Shown here piece after piece: positions 36,303 through 46,011 of a stretch of DNA of 64,000 nucleotides (position 1 is the first letter of the stretch; every line of letters begins with the position of its first letter). A program made the position numbers and the translations under genes. The stretch is from Chryseobacterium indologenes (GTDB lineage: Bacteria > Bacteroidota > Bacteroidia > Flavobacteriales > Weeksellaceae). The notes under the pieces were generated by a model. The model was not told where the DNA came from. It saw only the letters and a program-made list of their open reading frames with translations, and did no database searches. Location of the stretch: NCBI GenBank assembly GCA_001013295.1, contig LAZY01000031.1, positions 1-64,000 of the forward strand, in the 5' to 3' direction.

Positions 36303-37141
36303 CCGTCTAGTAATTCTTGTCTTATTTGTATGAGTTTTCCTGTTTTAGCATCTATGACACCTTTTACAGATCTGCATTCAAAGGACCATGCAGGCTGTTT
36401 CCAGTAATACAAAATCTTGCTGACCCTTATATCTGTTTTTGTAAATAAGCTGATCAATTCAGGATTATCTTTATAGGTATTGGATAAAAAGCTCAGAGCT
36501 TCTTTTTGGGCAATACTTTCAATTTGTTTTTGTGGAATTGGAAAGTCTTTTATCCAATCGACCTTGTTTGTCAGTTTTCCTAAACTGTCATATTCCAGAA
36601 CGACCCCAATATTCCGAACATTATCAAATACAGTACTGGTTTTTTTCAGCTGATGATTTAGGTAGTAATAATTTTCAGTTCTCAGTTTTGAATGATAATC
36701 CTGAATACGTTCCGTATAATCGCTGTCACCAAAAATGAATTGAATTGATTTTTTATCTTTGGTTTCAATAAAAATTTAAGGTGGTTCATTATCAATTAGA
36801 TAAAATATATTACCATTATTTTTTATTTTTAAAATTGATTGCGGTAAAAGAAATTCATCATTGAGCATCTGAAGATTTTCTTTGGTAATTTCTTCAGCTT
36901 TTTTACCATTATCGATCCAGTATTGTCTTTTTATCTGATCTTTGATCACTAAAAGGCTATCTAGTTTTTGTGTAGAATAATAGGTGTTTTTTAAATAAAG
37001 CAACTGATCCTTTTTCTCTGCAGTAATTTTTAAATACTCATTCTTCATGTTTTTATAGTCCTCAATAGAAAAAGGAGCAACAGCTTTTTGCTGAGCAGTG
37101 ACAAAAACAGTCGGAATCAGAAAAAGGAAAAGAGTTTTCAT
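36299..37141 (-). pseudogene. Exported hypothetical protein gene interrupted by one in-frame stop
   Basis: One reading frame of 281 codons runs from ATG 37141 to TGA 36299, broken only by a TAA at 36776-36778 (codon 122). The first part has a signal peptide (MKTLFLFLIPTVFVTAQQ) and a charged helical region ending FYLIDNEPP. After the stop the same frame continues IFIETKDKKSIQFIFGDSDY and remains open for about 158 codons, ending VIDAKTGKLIQIRQELLDG. Its final TGA overlaps the next gene's ATG (ATGA). AAA to TAA would be a single substitution (Lys to stop). It is either a recent nonsense mutation, a sequencing error, or a readthrough site. The function is not recognised; the C-terminal part resembles PepSY-like folds only loosely. 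Confidence 0.85.
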
Positions 37142-37154
37142 GATTTAAAAAATA

Positions 37155-39227
37155 TCATTTTTTATTGGTTTTAGCTTTTAAATATTTATAGGTTTCTATC
37201 TGTGAGCGGCATTCTTTTTTGTCATTCTTTATATATTCATTGCTCAGCTTTTTGTCTAAGATTCTTGCCTTGACGTTATCCCTAAGCTGAATATCCAGAA
37301 TATCTTTCATTTCTTTTTTTAGGTTTTTATCTGTGATCTTGGCAGCTGCTTCTATTCTGTAATCCAGGTTTCTCGTCATCCAGTCGGCAGAAGAAATATA
37401 TAGATCTTCTGCCCCTTTATTGTAAAAATACATCACTCTGGCATGTTCCAGATATTCGTCTACAATACTGATGGCCTTAATTTTCTCTTTGAATTCTTTT
37501 TGATTGACAGCACAATAGATTCCTCTCACAATCAGTCTGATGGTTACCCCTACCGTTGCGGCATCATATAATTTTTCAATTAATAATCTGTCACTTAGTG
37601 AATTCACTTTAACGATGATTTCAGCTTTTCTTCCAGCCTTAGCTTCTTCAATTTCCTTATCAATATGGTGAACAATCTTTTCACGCATAAACTGAGGACA
37701 AACTAGTAAGTTTTTACAGGTTTTCAAAACAGGAAGATAATCATCCTTCGGCTTCTTCAGTACATTGAATACTTTATTAATATCTGCCATAATGCCACGG
37801 TCAGAAGTCAGAAGTAAATGATCTCCATAAATTCTTGCCGTCTTTTCATTGAAATTCCCGGTACTTACAAAACCATACTGAATAGTCTTGTTATGGGCTC
37901 TTTTTTTGATTACACAAAGCTTGGCATGTACCTTTTTGTTGGGAAGACCTACAAGTACCGTGATTCCTTCGGGTTCCAGCATATCTTTCCATTCCAGATT
38001 GGATTCTTCATCAAATCTTGCCTGAAGTTCCAGCATGACAGTAACTTCTTTTCCGTTTCTGGCAGCATAGATCAGTGCATTGATGATCTTCGAGTTGCTT
38101 GCCAAACGATAAGCAGTGATCTGTATCGATTTTACATCCGGATCCATAGCCGCTTCACGCAGAAGGTCAATCACCGGATTGTACTTATGATAAGGGAAGG
38201 TAAGGAGTACGTCTTCCTTCATAATCACATCGGTAACTCTTTCCCCATGTTCAAAGGCCTGATGGGTAAATGAGGTTCTTTCTACAGGTCTGTCGTAGGT
38301 TTCAAAAACATCTGGAAAGTCCATAAAATGCTTGAAATTATGAATTTTTCCTCCCGGGATGATGCTGTCTTTTTTAGTCAAATTCAGCTTTCTGATGAGA
38401 AGTTCCAGAAGAGCCTTATCCATATCTTTATCAAATACGAAACGGGTAGGTTTTCCTTTTCTTCTGTTTTTAAGCCCTTTTTCTATCTTTTCTGCAAAGT
38501 TGGTTCTGATGTCATTATCCAGATCCAGTTCGGCATCTTTAGTTACTTTAAAAGCATTAGCCGCAAATTCGTCATATCCGAAGTAAGAGAAAATGTGCGG
38601 AAGGTTGAAGGTAATCACATCTTCCAGCAGCATTACATTTTTTTCTTCCGGATCTTCCGTAGGCAGCAATACAAATCTTCCTACAAATCGGGATGGAATT
38701 TCAATAATGGCATAATTGCTGGAATACTGCCAGTCTTTCTTTCTCATAGCCACTCCCAGATAGAGACTTTTATCTCTCAGGTAAGGCATCGGAGTATTTT
38801 CATGAAGCAGGATGGGGATCACATTAGATTCCACAACTTCGTCAAAGTATTGTCTTACAAATTCTTTCTGTATTGCGGTCAGGTTTTTTGAATTTTTGAT
38901 GAAAACCTTGTGGTCCGCCATTTCTGTCTGGATTTTTTTCCAGGTTTTATCAAAGTTCAGCTGCTGTCTCATCACAACTTCGTTGATTCGCTGAAGAATC
39001 TTGGAAGGAGGTTGGTAAAAAGACTCCGCAATGACTTTTTCTTTAAAGTCCATGGCACGCTTTAATCCGGCAACACGTACTCTGAAAAATTCATCCAGAT
39101 TGTTGGAGAAAATTCCGAGGAAACGTATTCTTAAATGTAAAGGAACTTTTTCGTCCATGGCCTCCTGTAAAACCCTTTCATTAAAGGCAAGCCATGTAAT
39201 ATCTCGTGGATTAAAGTGTAATGACAT
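37155..39227 (-). CDS. ppk1: Polyphosphate kinase 1
   Basis: A 690-residue PPK1, which reversibly polymerises the gamma-phosphate of ATP into polyphosphate. The N-terminal domain starts FNPRDITWLAFNERVLQEA and contains RIRFLGIFSNNLDEFFRVRV; the catalytic core has DPDVKSIQITAYRLASNSKIINALI and the phosphorylated His in KKVHAKLCVIKKR (His434). Near the end come YFYNKGAEDLYISSADWMTRNLDYRIEAA and the C-terminal domain. The length matches the family. It is the first gene of a tight leftward operon that ends with ppx, with 13 bases to the next gene. Confidence 0.96.
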   Translation of the reverse strand: MSLHFNPRDITWLAFNERVLQEAMDEKVPLHLRIRFLGIFSNNLDEFFRVRVAGLKRAMDFKEKVIAESFYQPPSKILQRINEVVMRQQLNFDKTWKKIQTEMADHKVFIKNSKNLTAIQKEFVRQYFDEVVESNVIPILLHENTPMPYLRDKSLYLGVAMRKKDWQYSSNYAIIEIPSRFVGRFVLLPTEDPEEKNVMLLEDVITFNLPHIFSYFGYDEFAANAFKVTKDAELDLDNDIRTNFAEKIEKGLKNRRKGKPTRFVFDKDMDKALLELLIRKLNLTKKDSIIPGGKIHNFKHFMDFPDVFETYDRPVERTSFTHQAFEHGERVTDVIMKEDVLLTFPYHKYNPVIDLLREAAMDPDVKSIQITAYRLASNSKIINALIYAARNGKEVTVMLELQARFDEESNLEWKDMLEPEGITVLVGLPNKKVHAKLCVIKKRAHNKTIQYGFVSTGNFNEKTARIYGDHLLLTSDRGIMADINKVFNVLKKPKDDYLPVLKTCKNLLVCPQFMREKIVHHIDKEIEEAKAGRKAEIIVKVNSLSDRLLIEKLYDAATVGVTIRLIVRGIYCAVNQKEFKEKIKAISIVDEYLEHARVMYFYNKGAEDLYISSADWMTRNLDYRIEAAAKITDKNLKKEMKDILDIQLRDNVKARILDKKLSNEYIKNDKKECRSQIETYKYLKAKTNKK

Positions 39228-39727
39228 TCTAAATGTGTATATTTTATCAAAAATAATAATTCGTACTGTTTCCGGCTCTATTTCTTAGATTAAACTTTGA
39301 TTAATTTTTAAAAGATCGTGAATTAAATGAATTGAAACATATTGATTATGTTGATAATCAGTAGTTTTTTACATATTTAATACAGTCAAAATCCTTTCAC
39401 AGCATGGAGAATATTTTACGGGATACAGCATTGATGTGATCTGCAAAAGTGGCGTGGTCAGACAGAAGTCTGTAATTATACTGGAAGCACGACAAGACAG
39501 ATTGGTAGATAGAAATAATATTTTCCGATACCGGTCAAAATTAAGATTATCCAGTACATTTTGATCAATAGACATGGAAAAAATTTCCATATTAATACTG
39601 CAAAAACCCGAGTAAATCGGGGTTTATATTTTTATTGTGTCATTTTGTCATAATTCTTTGAATGGTATAGATATTGAGAAATTGAGAGTGTAAATTAAAT
39701 TAAAAATTAGAAAAAATATAAAATATT
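39228..39727. other. 500-bp divergent intergenic region with a possible decayed coding remnant
   Basis: Besides the ppk1 promoter the region contains a plus-strand stretch (39305-39564) whose two overlapping frames join sensibly if one G is restored near 39421 (HGEYFT then GYSIDVICKSGVVRQ...). A short hairpin, ACCCGA/TCGGGG near 39605-39622, follows with a T-rich tail. This looks like a faint gene remnant, but no family is recognised. No dnaK heat-shock inverted repeat was found. Confidence 0.3.
39248..39255 (-). promoter_or_regulatory. -7 box (TATTTTTG) of the polyphosphate operon
   Basis: TAnnTTTG match on the minus strand 20 bases before the ppk1 ATG. No clear TTG lies at the usual upstream distance. 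Confidence 0.4.
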
Positions 39728-41626
39728 ATGAGTAAAATAATTGGAATTGACTTAGGAACAACCAACTCTTGTGTTGCTGTAATGGAGGGTAAAGACCCTG
39801 TTGTAATTCCTAACGCAGAAGGTAAAAGAACTACTCCTTCTATTGTAGCATTTACAGAAGACGGAGAGAGAAAAGTAGGTGATCCTGCAAAAAGACAGGC
39901 TGTAACGAATCCAACAAAGACTGTTTACTCTATCAAAAGATTTATCGGAACTCACTTTAAAGATGATGCTTCTGAAATCACAAGAGTACCTTATAAAGTA
40001 GTTGCTGGACCAAACGATACTGTAAAAGTAAAAATCGACGATAGAGAATATACACCACAGGAAATTTCTGCAATGACTCTTCAGAAAATGAAGAAAACTG
40101 CTGAAGATTACCTTGGGCAAGAAGTAACAAGAGCGGTAATCACTGTTCCTGCATACTTCAACGATGCACAAAGACAAGCTACTAAAGAAGCTGGTGAAAT
40201 CGCTGGTCTTAAAGTAGAAAGAATTATCAACGAGCCTACAGCTGCAGCGTTAGCTTACGGTCTTGATAAGAACCATAAAGATCAGAAAATTGCTGTGTAT
40301 GACCTTGGTGGTGGTACTTTCGATATTTCTATCCTTGATTTAGGAGATGGTGTATTTGAAGTATTATCTACAAACGGTGATACTCACTTAGGAGGTGATG
40401 ACTTCGATGATGTGATCATCAACTGGATGGCTGACGAATTCAAAGCTGAAGAAGGTGTAGATTTAAAATCAGATGCTATCGCTCTTCAGAGATTGAAAGA
40501 AGCTGCTGAAAAAGCTAAAATCGAGTTATCTTCTTCTCCACAGACTGAGATCAACTTACCTTATATCACAGCTACAGCTACAGGTCCTAAGCACTTAGTG
40601 AAGACTTTAACTAAAGCTAAATTCGAGCAATTATCTGCTGATCTTGTAAGAAGATCTATGGAGCCGGTTGCTAAAGCATTAAAAGATGCTGGTTTATCAA
40701 CTTCTGATATTGACGAAGTAATCTTGGTAGGAGGTTCTACAAGAATCCCGATCATCCAGGAAGAAGTAGAAAAATTCTTCGGTAAAAAACCATCTAAAGG
40801 AGTAAACCCGGATGAGGTTGTAGCTATTGGTGCAGCAATCCAGGGAGGTGTATTAACAGGAGATGTAAAAGACGTATTACTTCTTGACGTTACGCCACTT
40901 TCTTTAGGTATCGAAACAATGGGTTCTGTATTCACTAAATTGATTGAAGCGAACACTACGATCCCAACTAAAAAATCTGAAGTATTCTCTACAGCTTCTG
41001 ACAACCAGCCAGCGGTAAGTATCAGAGTAGGACAAGGTGAAAGATCAATGTTCAACGATAACAAAGAAATCGGTAGATTCGACCTTACAGATATTCCACC
41101 AGCGCCAAGAGGAGTTCCTCAGATCGAAGTAACTTTCGACATCGACGCAAACGGTATCTTAAGTGTATCTGCTAAAGATAAAGGAACTGGTAAAGAGCAG
41201 TCTATCAAAATTCAGGCTTCTTCAGGTCTTTCTGATGAAGAAATCGAAAGAATGAAAAAAGAAGCTCAGGAAAACTCTGCAGCTGATGCTAAGAGAAAAG
41301 AAGAAGTTGAGATCTTCAACAAAGCTGACGGATTGATCTTCCAGACTGAAAAGCAATTGAAAGAATTCGGTGAAAAACTTTCTGCTGACAAAAAAGCAGC
41401 GATTGAAGCAGCTCACGCAGAATTAAAAACTGCTTTCGAAGCTAAAAATGCTGATGATGTAAAAGCTAAAACTGAAGCTTTAGATGCAGCATGGATGGCA
41501 GCTTCTGAAGAATTATATGCAGCAGGTCAACAGCCAGGGGCTGATGCAGGTGCAGGTGCTCAAAATCCTGGTGGAAACGCCGGAGCTGAGGATGTACAGG
41601 ATGCAGACTTCGAAGAAGTAAAATAA
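39728..41626 (+). CDS. dnaK: Molecular chaperone DnaK (Hsp70)
   Basis: A 632-residue Hsp70 that binds exposed hydrophobic segments of proteins in an ATP-driven cycle with DnaJ and GrpE. It opens with [19 protein letters not shown]; further motifs are [63 protein letters not shown] and the substrate domain with [11 protein letters not shown]. The C-terminus has the usual Gly/Ala-rich linker and the acidic [11 protein letters not shown] ending. Codon use is strongly biased compared with its neighbours, as expected for an abundant protein. No dnaJ or grpE lies in the window. Confidence 0.98.
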   Translation: MSKIIGIDLGTTNSCVAVMEGKDPVVIPNAEGKRTTPSIVAFTEDGERKVGDPAKRQAVTNPTKTVYSIKRFIGTHFKDDASEITRVPYKVVAGPNDTVKVKIDDREYTPQEISAMTLQKMKKTAEDYLGQEVTRAVITVPAYFNDAQRQATKEAGEIAGLKVERIINEPTAAALAYGLDKNHKDQKIAVYDLGGGTFDISILDLGDGVFEVLSTNGDTHLGGDDFDDVIINWMADEFKAEEGVDLKSDAIALQRLKEAAEKAKIELSSSPQTEINLPYITATATGPKHLVKTLTKAKFEQLSADLVRRSMEPVAKALKDAGLSTSDIDEVILVGGSTRIPIIQEEVEKFFGKKPSKGVNPDEVVAIGAAIQGGVLTGDVKDVLLLDVTPLSLGIETMGSVFTKLIEANTTIPTKKSEVFSTASDNQPAVSIRVGQGERSMFNDNKEIGRFDLTDIPPAPRGVPQIEVTFDIDANGILSVSAKDKGTGKEQSIKIQASSGLSDEEIERMKKEAQENSAADAKRKEEVEIFNKADGLIFQTEKQLKEFGEKLSADKKAAIEAAHAELKTAFEAKNADDVKAKTEALDAAWMAASEELYAAGQQPGADAGAGAQNPGGNAGAEDVQDADFEEVK

Positions 41627-41658
41627 TTATTGATTAATAATCATTAATAAAATATATA

Positions 41659-41700
41659 AAACCGCCTTAGATAGCTATCTAGGGCGGTTTTTGTTTTTTT
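41659..41700 (+). terminator. dnaK terminator
   Basis: AAACCGCC and GGCGGTTT flank TAGATAG/CTATCTA in a nearly perfect palindrome, followed by TTGTTTTTTT. Confidence 0.88.
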
Positions 41701-41803
41701 GATATTCGCAGATTCTACTTTTGCTGTTTTTAATTTGCTGTTTGCATCGGCATAATGAGCCAGCTAAGAGAATATACGGATTAATATGATCAAAAAAGTT
41801 ATC

Positions 41804-41811
41804 TACATTTG
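41804..41811 (+). promoter_or_regulatory. -7 box (TACATTTG)
   Basis: Exact TAnnTTTG match 41 bases upstream of the erythromycin-esterase-like gene's ATG. The -33 element is not clear. Confidence 0.45.
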
Positions 41812-41852
41812 CACTATAAACAACAGATCAAATATTTAATTATAAGCTGCAG

Positions 41853-43088
41853 ATGAAATTAAAATTATCTTTTATTTTGATTGTATTTTTTATAACGATC
41901 AATGCGCAATCAAAACATGACTTAAATTCTGAAGAGAAAGAATATATTTCAAAATTTATATATCCAATACGAACTCTCAATCCTGAAGAAAAAGATAATA
42001 GTGATTTACAAATCTTAAACAAACTCATTGGAAATTCTGCAATAGTAGGATTAGGGGAGGCTACTCACGGCTCTAGTGAAGTGTATCAAATGAAATATAG
42101 AATAAGTGAATATTTGATCGCTCATAAAAATTTCAATGTCTTTTCGCTTGAGGCCAATATGCCGGAAAGTTTTTTAATGAATCAATATATTCAGGAAGGA
42201 AAAGGAGCTCCTAAAGATATTTTGAAGGGAATGTATTTTTGGCTGTGGCAAACCGAAGAAACTTTAACGTTTGTTGAATGGTTAAAAAAATACAATGAAG
42301 AGCATCAATCAAAAGTTTTTTTTGAAGGCTTCGATATGCAATATGCAAAAGGTGCGATAGAGCAAATAAGAAAAGAATATCAAGAAAATAACTGGCCGGA
42401 GCAAGATATTAATGACCTGGAAAGCGCTTTAAAAGAAAATAACAGAGGATTTAGAACTTATTCTCAAAAAGGTCAGAACATTGTATCTGAGTATTTGTTT
42501 TTAATAAAGCAAAAATGTGACTCCATAAAAAATCCGGAAGAAAAATCACGCTTCCTGCAAAATGTGGATATTATCAGACAATATATTCAACTCAATTTTA
42601 TTAGGAGGGACCAATTCATGGCAGAGAATATTAAATGGTTAAAAGAAAACTATTTGAACTCTAAAGTAATTGTCTCGGCTCATAATTATCACATTGCAAA
42701 ATTAAATTCAGATAGAATGGGATATTGGATCAATGAAATGGATAATAAAGACTATGTAAATTTTGGCTTTGCTTTTTACGAAGGTACCTATTCTGCAAGT
42801 ATTGATGGGAAGCTAGGGACCTATAATTCACAAAAAGCAGGTCCAGAAACATTAGAATATAAGCTTAATTCACTCGATATTCCAATTTTTATTTTGGATC
42901 TAAAAGCAATCAAAAAAGACGGTAACAAACTTGGCCATTGGATATTGGAAGATATTCTATTTCGCAAAACAGGATCAGGAACAGAAAAAAATGAATTTAA
43001 AAAAACAAATGTTGCTGACTCTTTTGATTATTTGATATTCATCAATAAATCAACAAATTCAAAACTATTGAATGGTGGCTCAAAATAA
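41853..43088 (+). CDS. Erythromycin esterase-like protein, exported
   Basis: A 411-residue member of the erythromycin esterase (Ere/EreA-like) superfamily with signal peptide (MKLKLSFILIVFFITINAQS). The conserved segments are IVGLGEATHGSSEVYQMKYRISEYL, with the key His, FSLEANMPES, FFEGFDMQYAKGA and KVIVSAHNYHIAK with a second His. Many family members are not resistance enzymes, so macrolide hydrolysis should not be assumed. Export to the periplasm is unlike plasmid-borne Ere enzymes. A very long hairpin follows the gene. Confidence 0.85.
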   Translation: MKLKLSFILIVFFITINAQSKHDLNSEEKEYISKFIYPIRTLNPEEKDNSDLQILNKLIGNSAIVGLGEATHGSSEVYQMKYRISEYLIAHKNFNVFSLEANMPESFLMNQYIQEGKGAPKDILKGMYFWLWQTEETLTFVEWLKKYNEEHQSKVFFEGFDMQYAKGAIEQIRKEYQENNWPEQDINDLESALKENNRGFRTYSQKGQNIVSEYLFLIKQKCDSIKNPEEKSRFLQNVDIIRQYIQLNFIRRDQFMAENIKWLKENYLNSKVIVSAHNYHIAKLNSDRMGYWINEMDNKDYVNFGFAFYEGTYSASIDGKLGTYNSQKAGPETLEYKLNSLDIPIFILDLKAIKKDGNKLGHWILEDILFRKTGSGTEKNEFKKTNVADSFDYLIFINKSTNSKLLNGGSK

Positions 43089-43097
43089 AGAAATTAC

Positions 43098-43147
43098 CAA
43101 TGAAGTTGTTTAAACTTTTTTCCCTATAACTTTAAACAACTTCATTG
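43098..43147. terminator. Hairpin with 17-bp perfect arms
   Basis: CAATGAAGTTGTTTAAA (43098-43114) is exactly complementary to TTTAAACAACTTCATTG (43131-43147), with a 16-base loop. There is no long T-run after it on plus. It probably ends the esterase-like transcript, but could be a regulatory or repeat structure. Confidence 0.6.
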
Positions 43148-43160
43148 TAACCATATCATC

Positions 43161-43338
43161 ATGAAAAAAAATCATTTAAACCGGGAAACTGCAGATTTCA
43201 TTATTGCAAGAGTTCAGAATTTATCAGCGATCCATCAGTCTCAATGGGGAAGTATGACGGTCTGTGAAATGCTTCTTCACTGCAATTCATGCAACAGACA
43301 AACATATGGATCATCATCTGAGACAATTCGGAGTATAA
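43161..43338 (+). pseudogene. DinB/DUF1569-like gene with internal deletion
   Basis: The first 44 residues (KNHLNRETADFIIARVQNL, QWGSMTVCEMLLHCNSCNRQ) match the N-terminus of DUF1569/DinB-like proteins of about 150 residues. Right after CNRQ the sequence jumps, and in another frame (43303-43338) reads HMDHHLRQFGV followed by TAA, which is what the C-terminal end of such a protein looks like (His-rich metal-binding helix and last residues). So roughly 100 central codons seem deleted and the ends are joined out of frame. The formal ORF running to 43376 has a meaningless tail. Confidence 0.75.
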
Positions 43339-43443
43339 ATCTTATTTTGAAGATTTTTTTGATAAAATCTCTATAGATTTGAGGAATGGTAGCAGAACAA
43401 TTTCCTTTTTTTATTGTTTATTTGTAAAACTATTTTGTAGACC

Positions 43444-45165
43444 ATGAATGATCCTAAAAGCAAATTCATTGCTTATTCTTCTTTACTGACTCTTTTATTA
43501 GGAATACTTACCAGTATTATTTTTTATAATTTTTATACTAATACAATAATAAGCAGCTGGATTTCTTATATTTATCTGGTGAAGCCTTTATCTTTACAGG
43601 TAATGCATTTAGAAGGGCCTTTTAATGTGTGGGAAATCATTATTTATTTTGTTCTGTTTCTGGGAACTGTTTTTTACCTGAAAACCAAAGGAAAAGAAAA
43701 CAGATTGCTTGGGTTTGTTTTTTCAGTAATACTGATAAACAATATTATGCTGGCATTTTTTGGAATTTTTAAAGGGGTATATTTTTCTTTTAATCCTCTG
43801 TCAGGAAGTGCTTTGGAGACCAAGCCCACGCCGATGATTTCAATGATAAATGTATTAACTCCAGTGTTGTATATCATAATGAGTTTTCTTGTTCTTAAAA
43901 AGATCAGACAGGAAAATGAAAGAAAAGTGGCAATTTCCAATAAGGGATTACAATATACTGTTCAATGGCAAAGAGGATTCCATTTGTTGATTGACGGAAT
44001 GGTAATCGTTGGGGTATTTACCAATTTTGTATTGGTGTTTTCCTATTCTTTACAAGGCAATCACATTTTCCAAGATTATTTTAATAACTATTTTGGTTTA
44101 GCAATTATCATTGTTATGATCAGATTAATTTTTTATCCTGTCTTTGAATTTTATTTTGGATCAACTCCTGCAAAATTTTTAACAGAGTCAAGAGTGGTGG
44201 ATAAGCATAATAACCAGCCAGGATTTAAAACTATTTTTAAAAGAAGTCTCTATAGAAGTATTCCTTTTGATGCGCTCTCTTTCTTTAGCAAAAATGGATG
44301 GCATGATTCTCTGTCCGAAACCTACGTTATAAAAGAAGAAACGGAAGGAATACATTCAAAGAACTTTTTATGGATTTTAGCTTTTGTTGTTCCTGTCGTT
44401 TCCTATAATTATTTCATGAAGGATGCAGTAAGTGATTACCAATATTCAAAATATTCAGAGAAAGAAGAAGGATACGATGAGCAATGGTATACTAACAGCA
44501 GAATGAATATGAATACCAACCAGCTTTATGTAGTTCAGGCTATTGATTATGCTCCTGATAATAATGTTTTAGGCTTAAAAGTAGAAGAAATAAATGGAGA
44601 TGTTGTAAAAGTAAAAGAGATAAAGCTGATGGAAGGCTTTAGCAATGATTTTTGGGGAGTGAAAATGGATTATGATCGTAAGAAAGATACGGCTCAGGTG
44701 TATTCCATATCCCGCATGAGTTTGGAAAATATATTTCCGCAAAATAAGATAGAAAAGCTTCAGGGGACCCGTGCACAGGATCTTTTTAATAATGGAATAA
44801 AATATAAATTGAACAACGTGTATGAAGTGAATGTTCCTTATTTCGATTTTGGGAACACTTTTTATGATACCCAGCAGGAAATGCAGCATAATAGTGGGAA
44901 AATTATTATCGGAAATAGAGGAAAAAGCGGGAAAATAGTTTCTGTTAAAAATATAAGCGGTGATATGATCTGGAAAGATCGTTTTCCTGTAGTTTTTGGG
45001 GCTGCAAAAGGGAATACTGAAATGAAAGTTATATTAAAGACCAATTATTCTGCGGAAATTAAAAAAAATACTTCTGAAATTACTGTGACAGATTCTCTGA
45101 ATAATCAACAAAATTATATTCTGGAAATTAATGAAGGAATTTTCAAAATATATCGAATTAAATAG
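43444..45165 (+). CDS. RDD-family membrane protein
   Basis: A 573-residue integral membrane protein. Membrane segments lie near residues 10-30, 65-80, 92-112 and 135-155. An RDD domain follows: RGFHLLIDGMVIVGVFTNFVLV, GSTPAKFLTESRVVDKHN, then RSLYRSIPFDALSFFSKNGWHDSLSETYV, giving the Arg-Asp-Asp pattern. A further helix at about 305-322 precedes a soluble beta-rich C-terminal part (residues 330-573) of unknown type. RDD proteins have been linked to ion or solute transport; the role here is unknown. Confidence 0.78.
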   Translation: MNDPKSKFIAYSSLLTLLLGILTSIIFYNFYTNTIISSWISYIYLVKPLSLQVMHLEGPFNVWEIIIYFVLFLGTVFYLKTKGKENRLLGFVFSVILINNIMLAFFGIFKGVYFSFNPLSGSALETKPTPMISMINVLTPVLYIIMSFLVLKKIRQENERKVAISNKGLQYTVQWQRGFHLLIDGMVIVGVFTNFVLVFSYSLQGNHIFQDYFNNYFGLAIIIVMIRLIFYPVFEFYFGSTPAKFLTESRVVDKHNNQPGFKTIFKRSLYRSIPFDALSFFSKNGWHDSLSETYVIKEETEGIHSKNFLWILAFVVPVVSYNYFMKDAVSDYQYSKYSEKEEGYDEQWYTNSRMNMNTNQLYVVQAIDYAPDNNVLGLKVEEINGDVVKVKEIKLMEGFSNDFWGVKMDYDRKKDTAQVYSISRMSLENIFPQNKIEKLQGTRAQDLFNNGIKYKLNNVYEVNVPYFDFGNTFYDTQQEMQHNSGKIIIGNRGKSGKIVSVKNISGDMIWKDRFPVVFGAAKGNTEMKVILKTNYSAEIKKNTSEITVTDSLNNQQNYILEINEGIFKIYRIK

Positions 45166-45228
45166 CGACATTTTATCTTATTGCGGTATATTTATCACTG
45201 CAGTTTTATCATCATAAATACAGAATAT

Positions 45229-45780
45229 ATGAAAAGGATCATCGGTATACTATGCTTGGCAGGAGTGCTGACAGGTTGTAACAAGTCAGAGGATAAAGCA
45301 CATGCAAAAGATGAACAGAAAAATGAGACGTCTTTATCTAAAGAAAATAAATCAGGATCTCAGGAGTCAGAATCCTCCAAAGGCAGGATTTCAAAGGAAG
45401 AGGCCGTAAAATTGGCCATGAAACAATTTGACGATTACTTACCTAAAATCCTCAAGACCTACGATGGAGTGATTGACCTTCAGGACCCTCATGTAGGAGA
45501 TTTTACAGGAGATGGAATAGAAGATGTAGCTATCTATTGGGATATTGCTCCCGAAGGGGGAAATGCAATCATAGGGCAGGGGTTGTCGCTGTACAAAAAT
45601 GACGGACATAAAGTGAAGGTGATTGCGGGATATGAACCGGATTATCTTTTTGCTTTTGATACCATCAAAAATGGAAAAATCATTGTTGAAAAACTGGAGT
45701 ATACAGAAGAGGACGGACGATGTTGCCCTTCGATAAAGACTAAACATGCTTTAATCATTAAAGGAAACAAAGCTTATTAG
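45229..45780 (+). CDS. Lipoprotein of unknown function
   Basis: A 183-residue lipoprotein starting at ATG 45229 (MKRIIGILCLAGVLTGCNKS, lipobox LTGC); an upstream TTG would hide the signal. A charged low-complexity linker (residues 25-60, Lys/Glu/Ser-rich) precedes a compact domain with HVGDFTGDGIEDVAIYWD, reminiscent of a single FG-GAP/VCBS-like Ca-binding loop, and a Cys-Cys pair in EDGRCCPSIKTKHAL. Function unknown. Confidence 0.7.
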   Translation: MKRIIGILCLAGVLTGCNKSEDKAHAKDEQKNETSLSKENKSGSQESESSKGRISKEEAVKLAMKQFDDYLPKILKTYDGVIDLQDPHVGDFTGDGIEDVAIYWDIAPEGGNAIIGQGLSLYKNDGHKVKVIAGYEPDYLFAFDTIKNGKIIVEKLEYTEEDGRCCPSIKTKHALIIKGNKAY

Positions 45781-46011
45781 CCAATGAGAAAAGAATCTGA
45801 ACATTTAAAATCAGTCGCCTGGAAGAGAGACAAATTTATTTAAGCCAGGTAGGCCTGTTGATATGATCAGTACCATAAAACTAGCTTACGGAAAGGTGAC
45901 CGTCTAAAAATTAAAATAAATAATAAAAGGAATTTTGTATCTTTCTTGTTGATTATCAATGTGAAAATTTAATGGAATGTTTTCTTTTTAATACTAAAAC
46001 CATCATATTAA

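Noticed and set aside
39369..39590. Minus-strand 73-codon frame before dnaK
   Set aside because: No recognisable motif, no promoter or terminator fit, and the opposite strand shows better remnant-like coding.
40561..41064. 167-codon frame antisense to dnaK
   Set aside because: Antisense frames stay open within strongly codon-biased genes such as dnaK; there is no independent evidence.
41853..43088. Acquired macrolide-resistance gene
   Set aside because: The protein belongs to the erythromycin esterase superfamily but is exported, chromosomal in context and without mobile-element flanks; resistance cannot be claimed.
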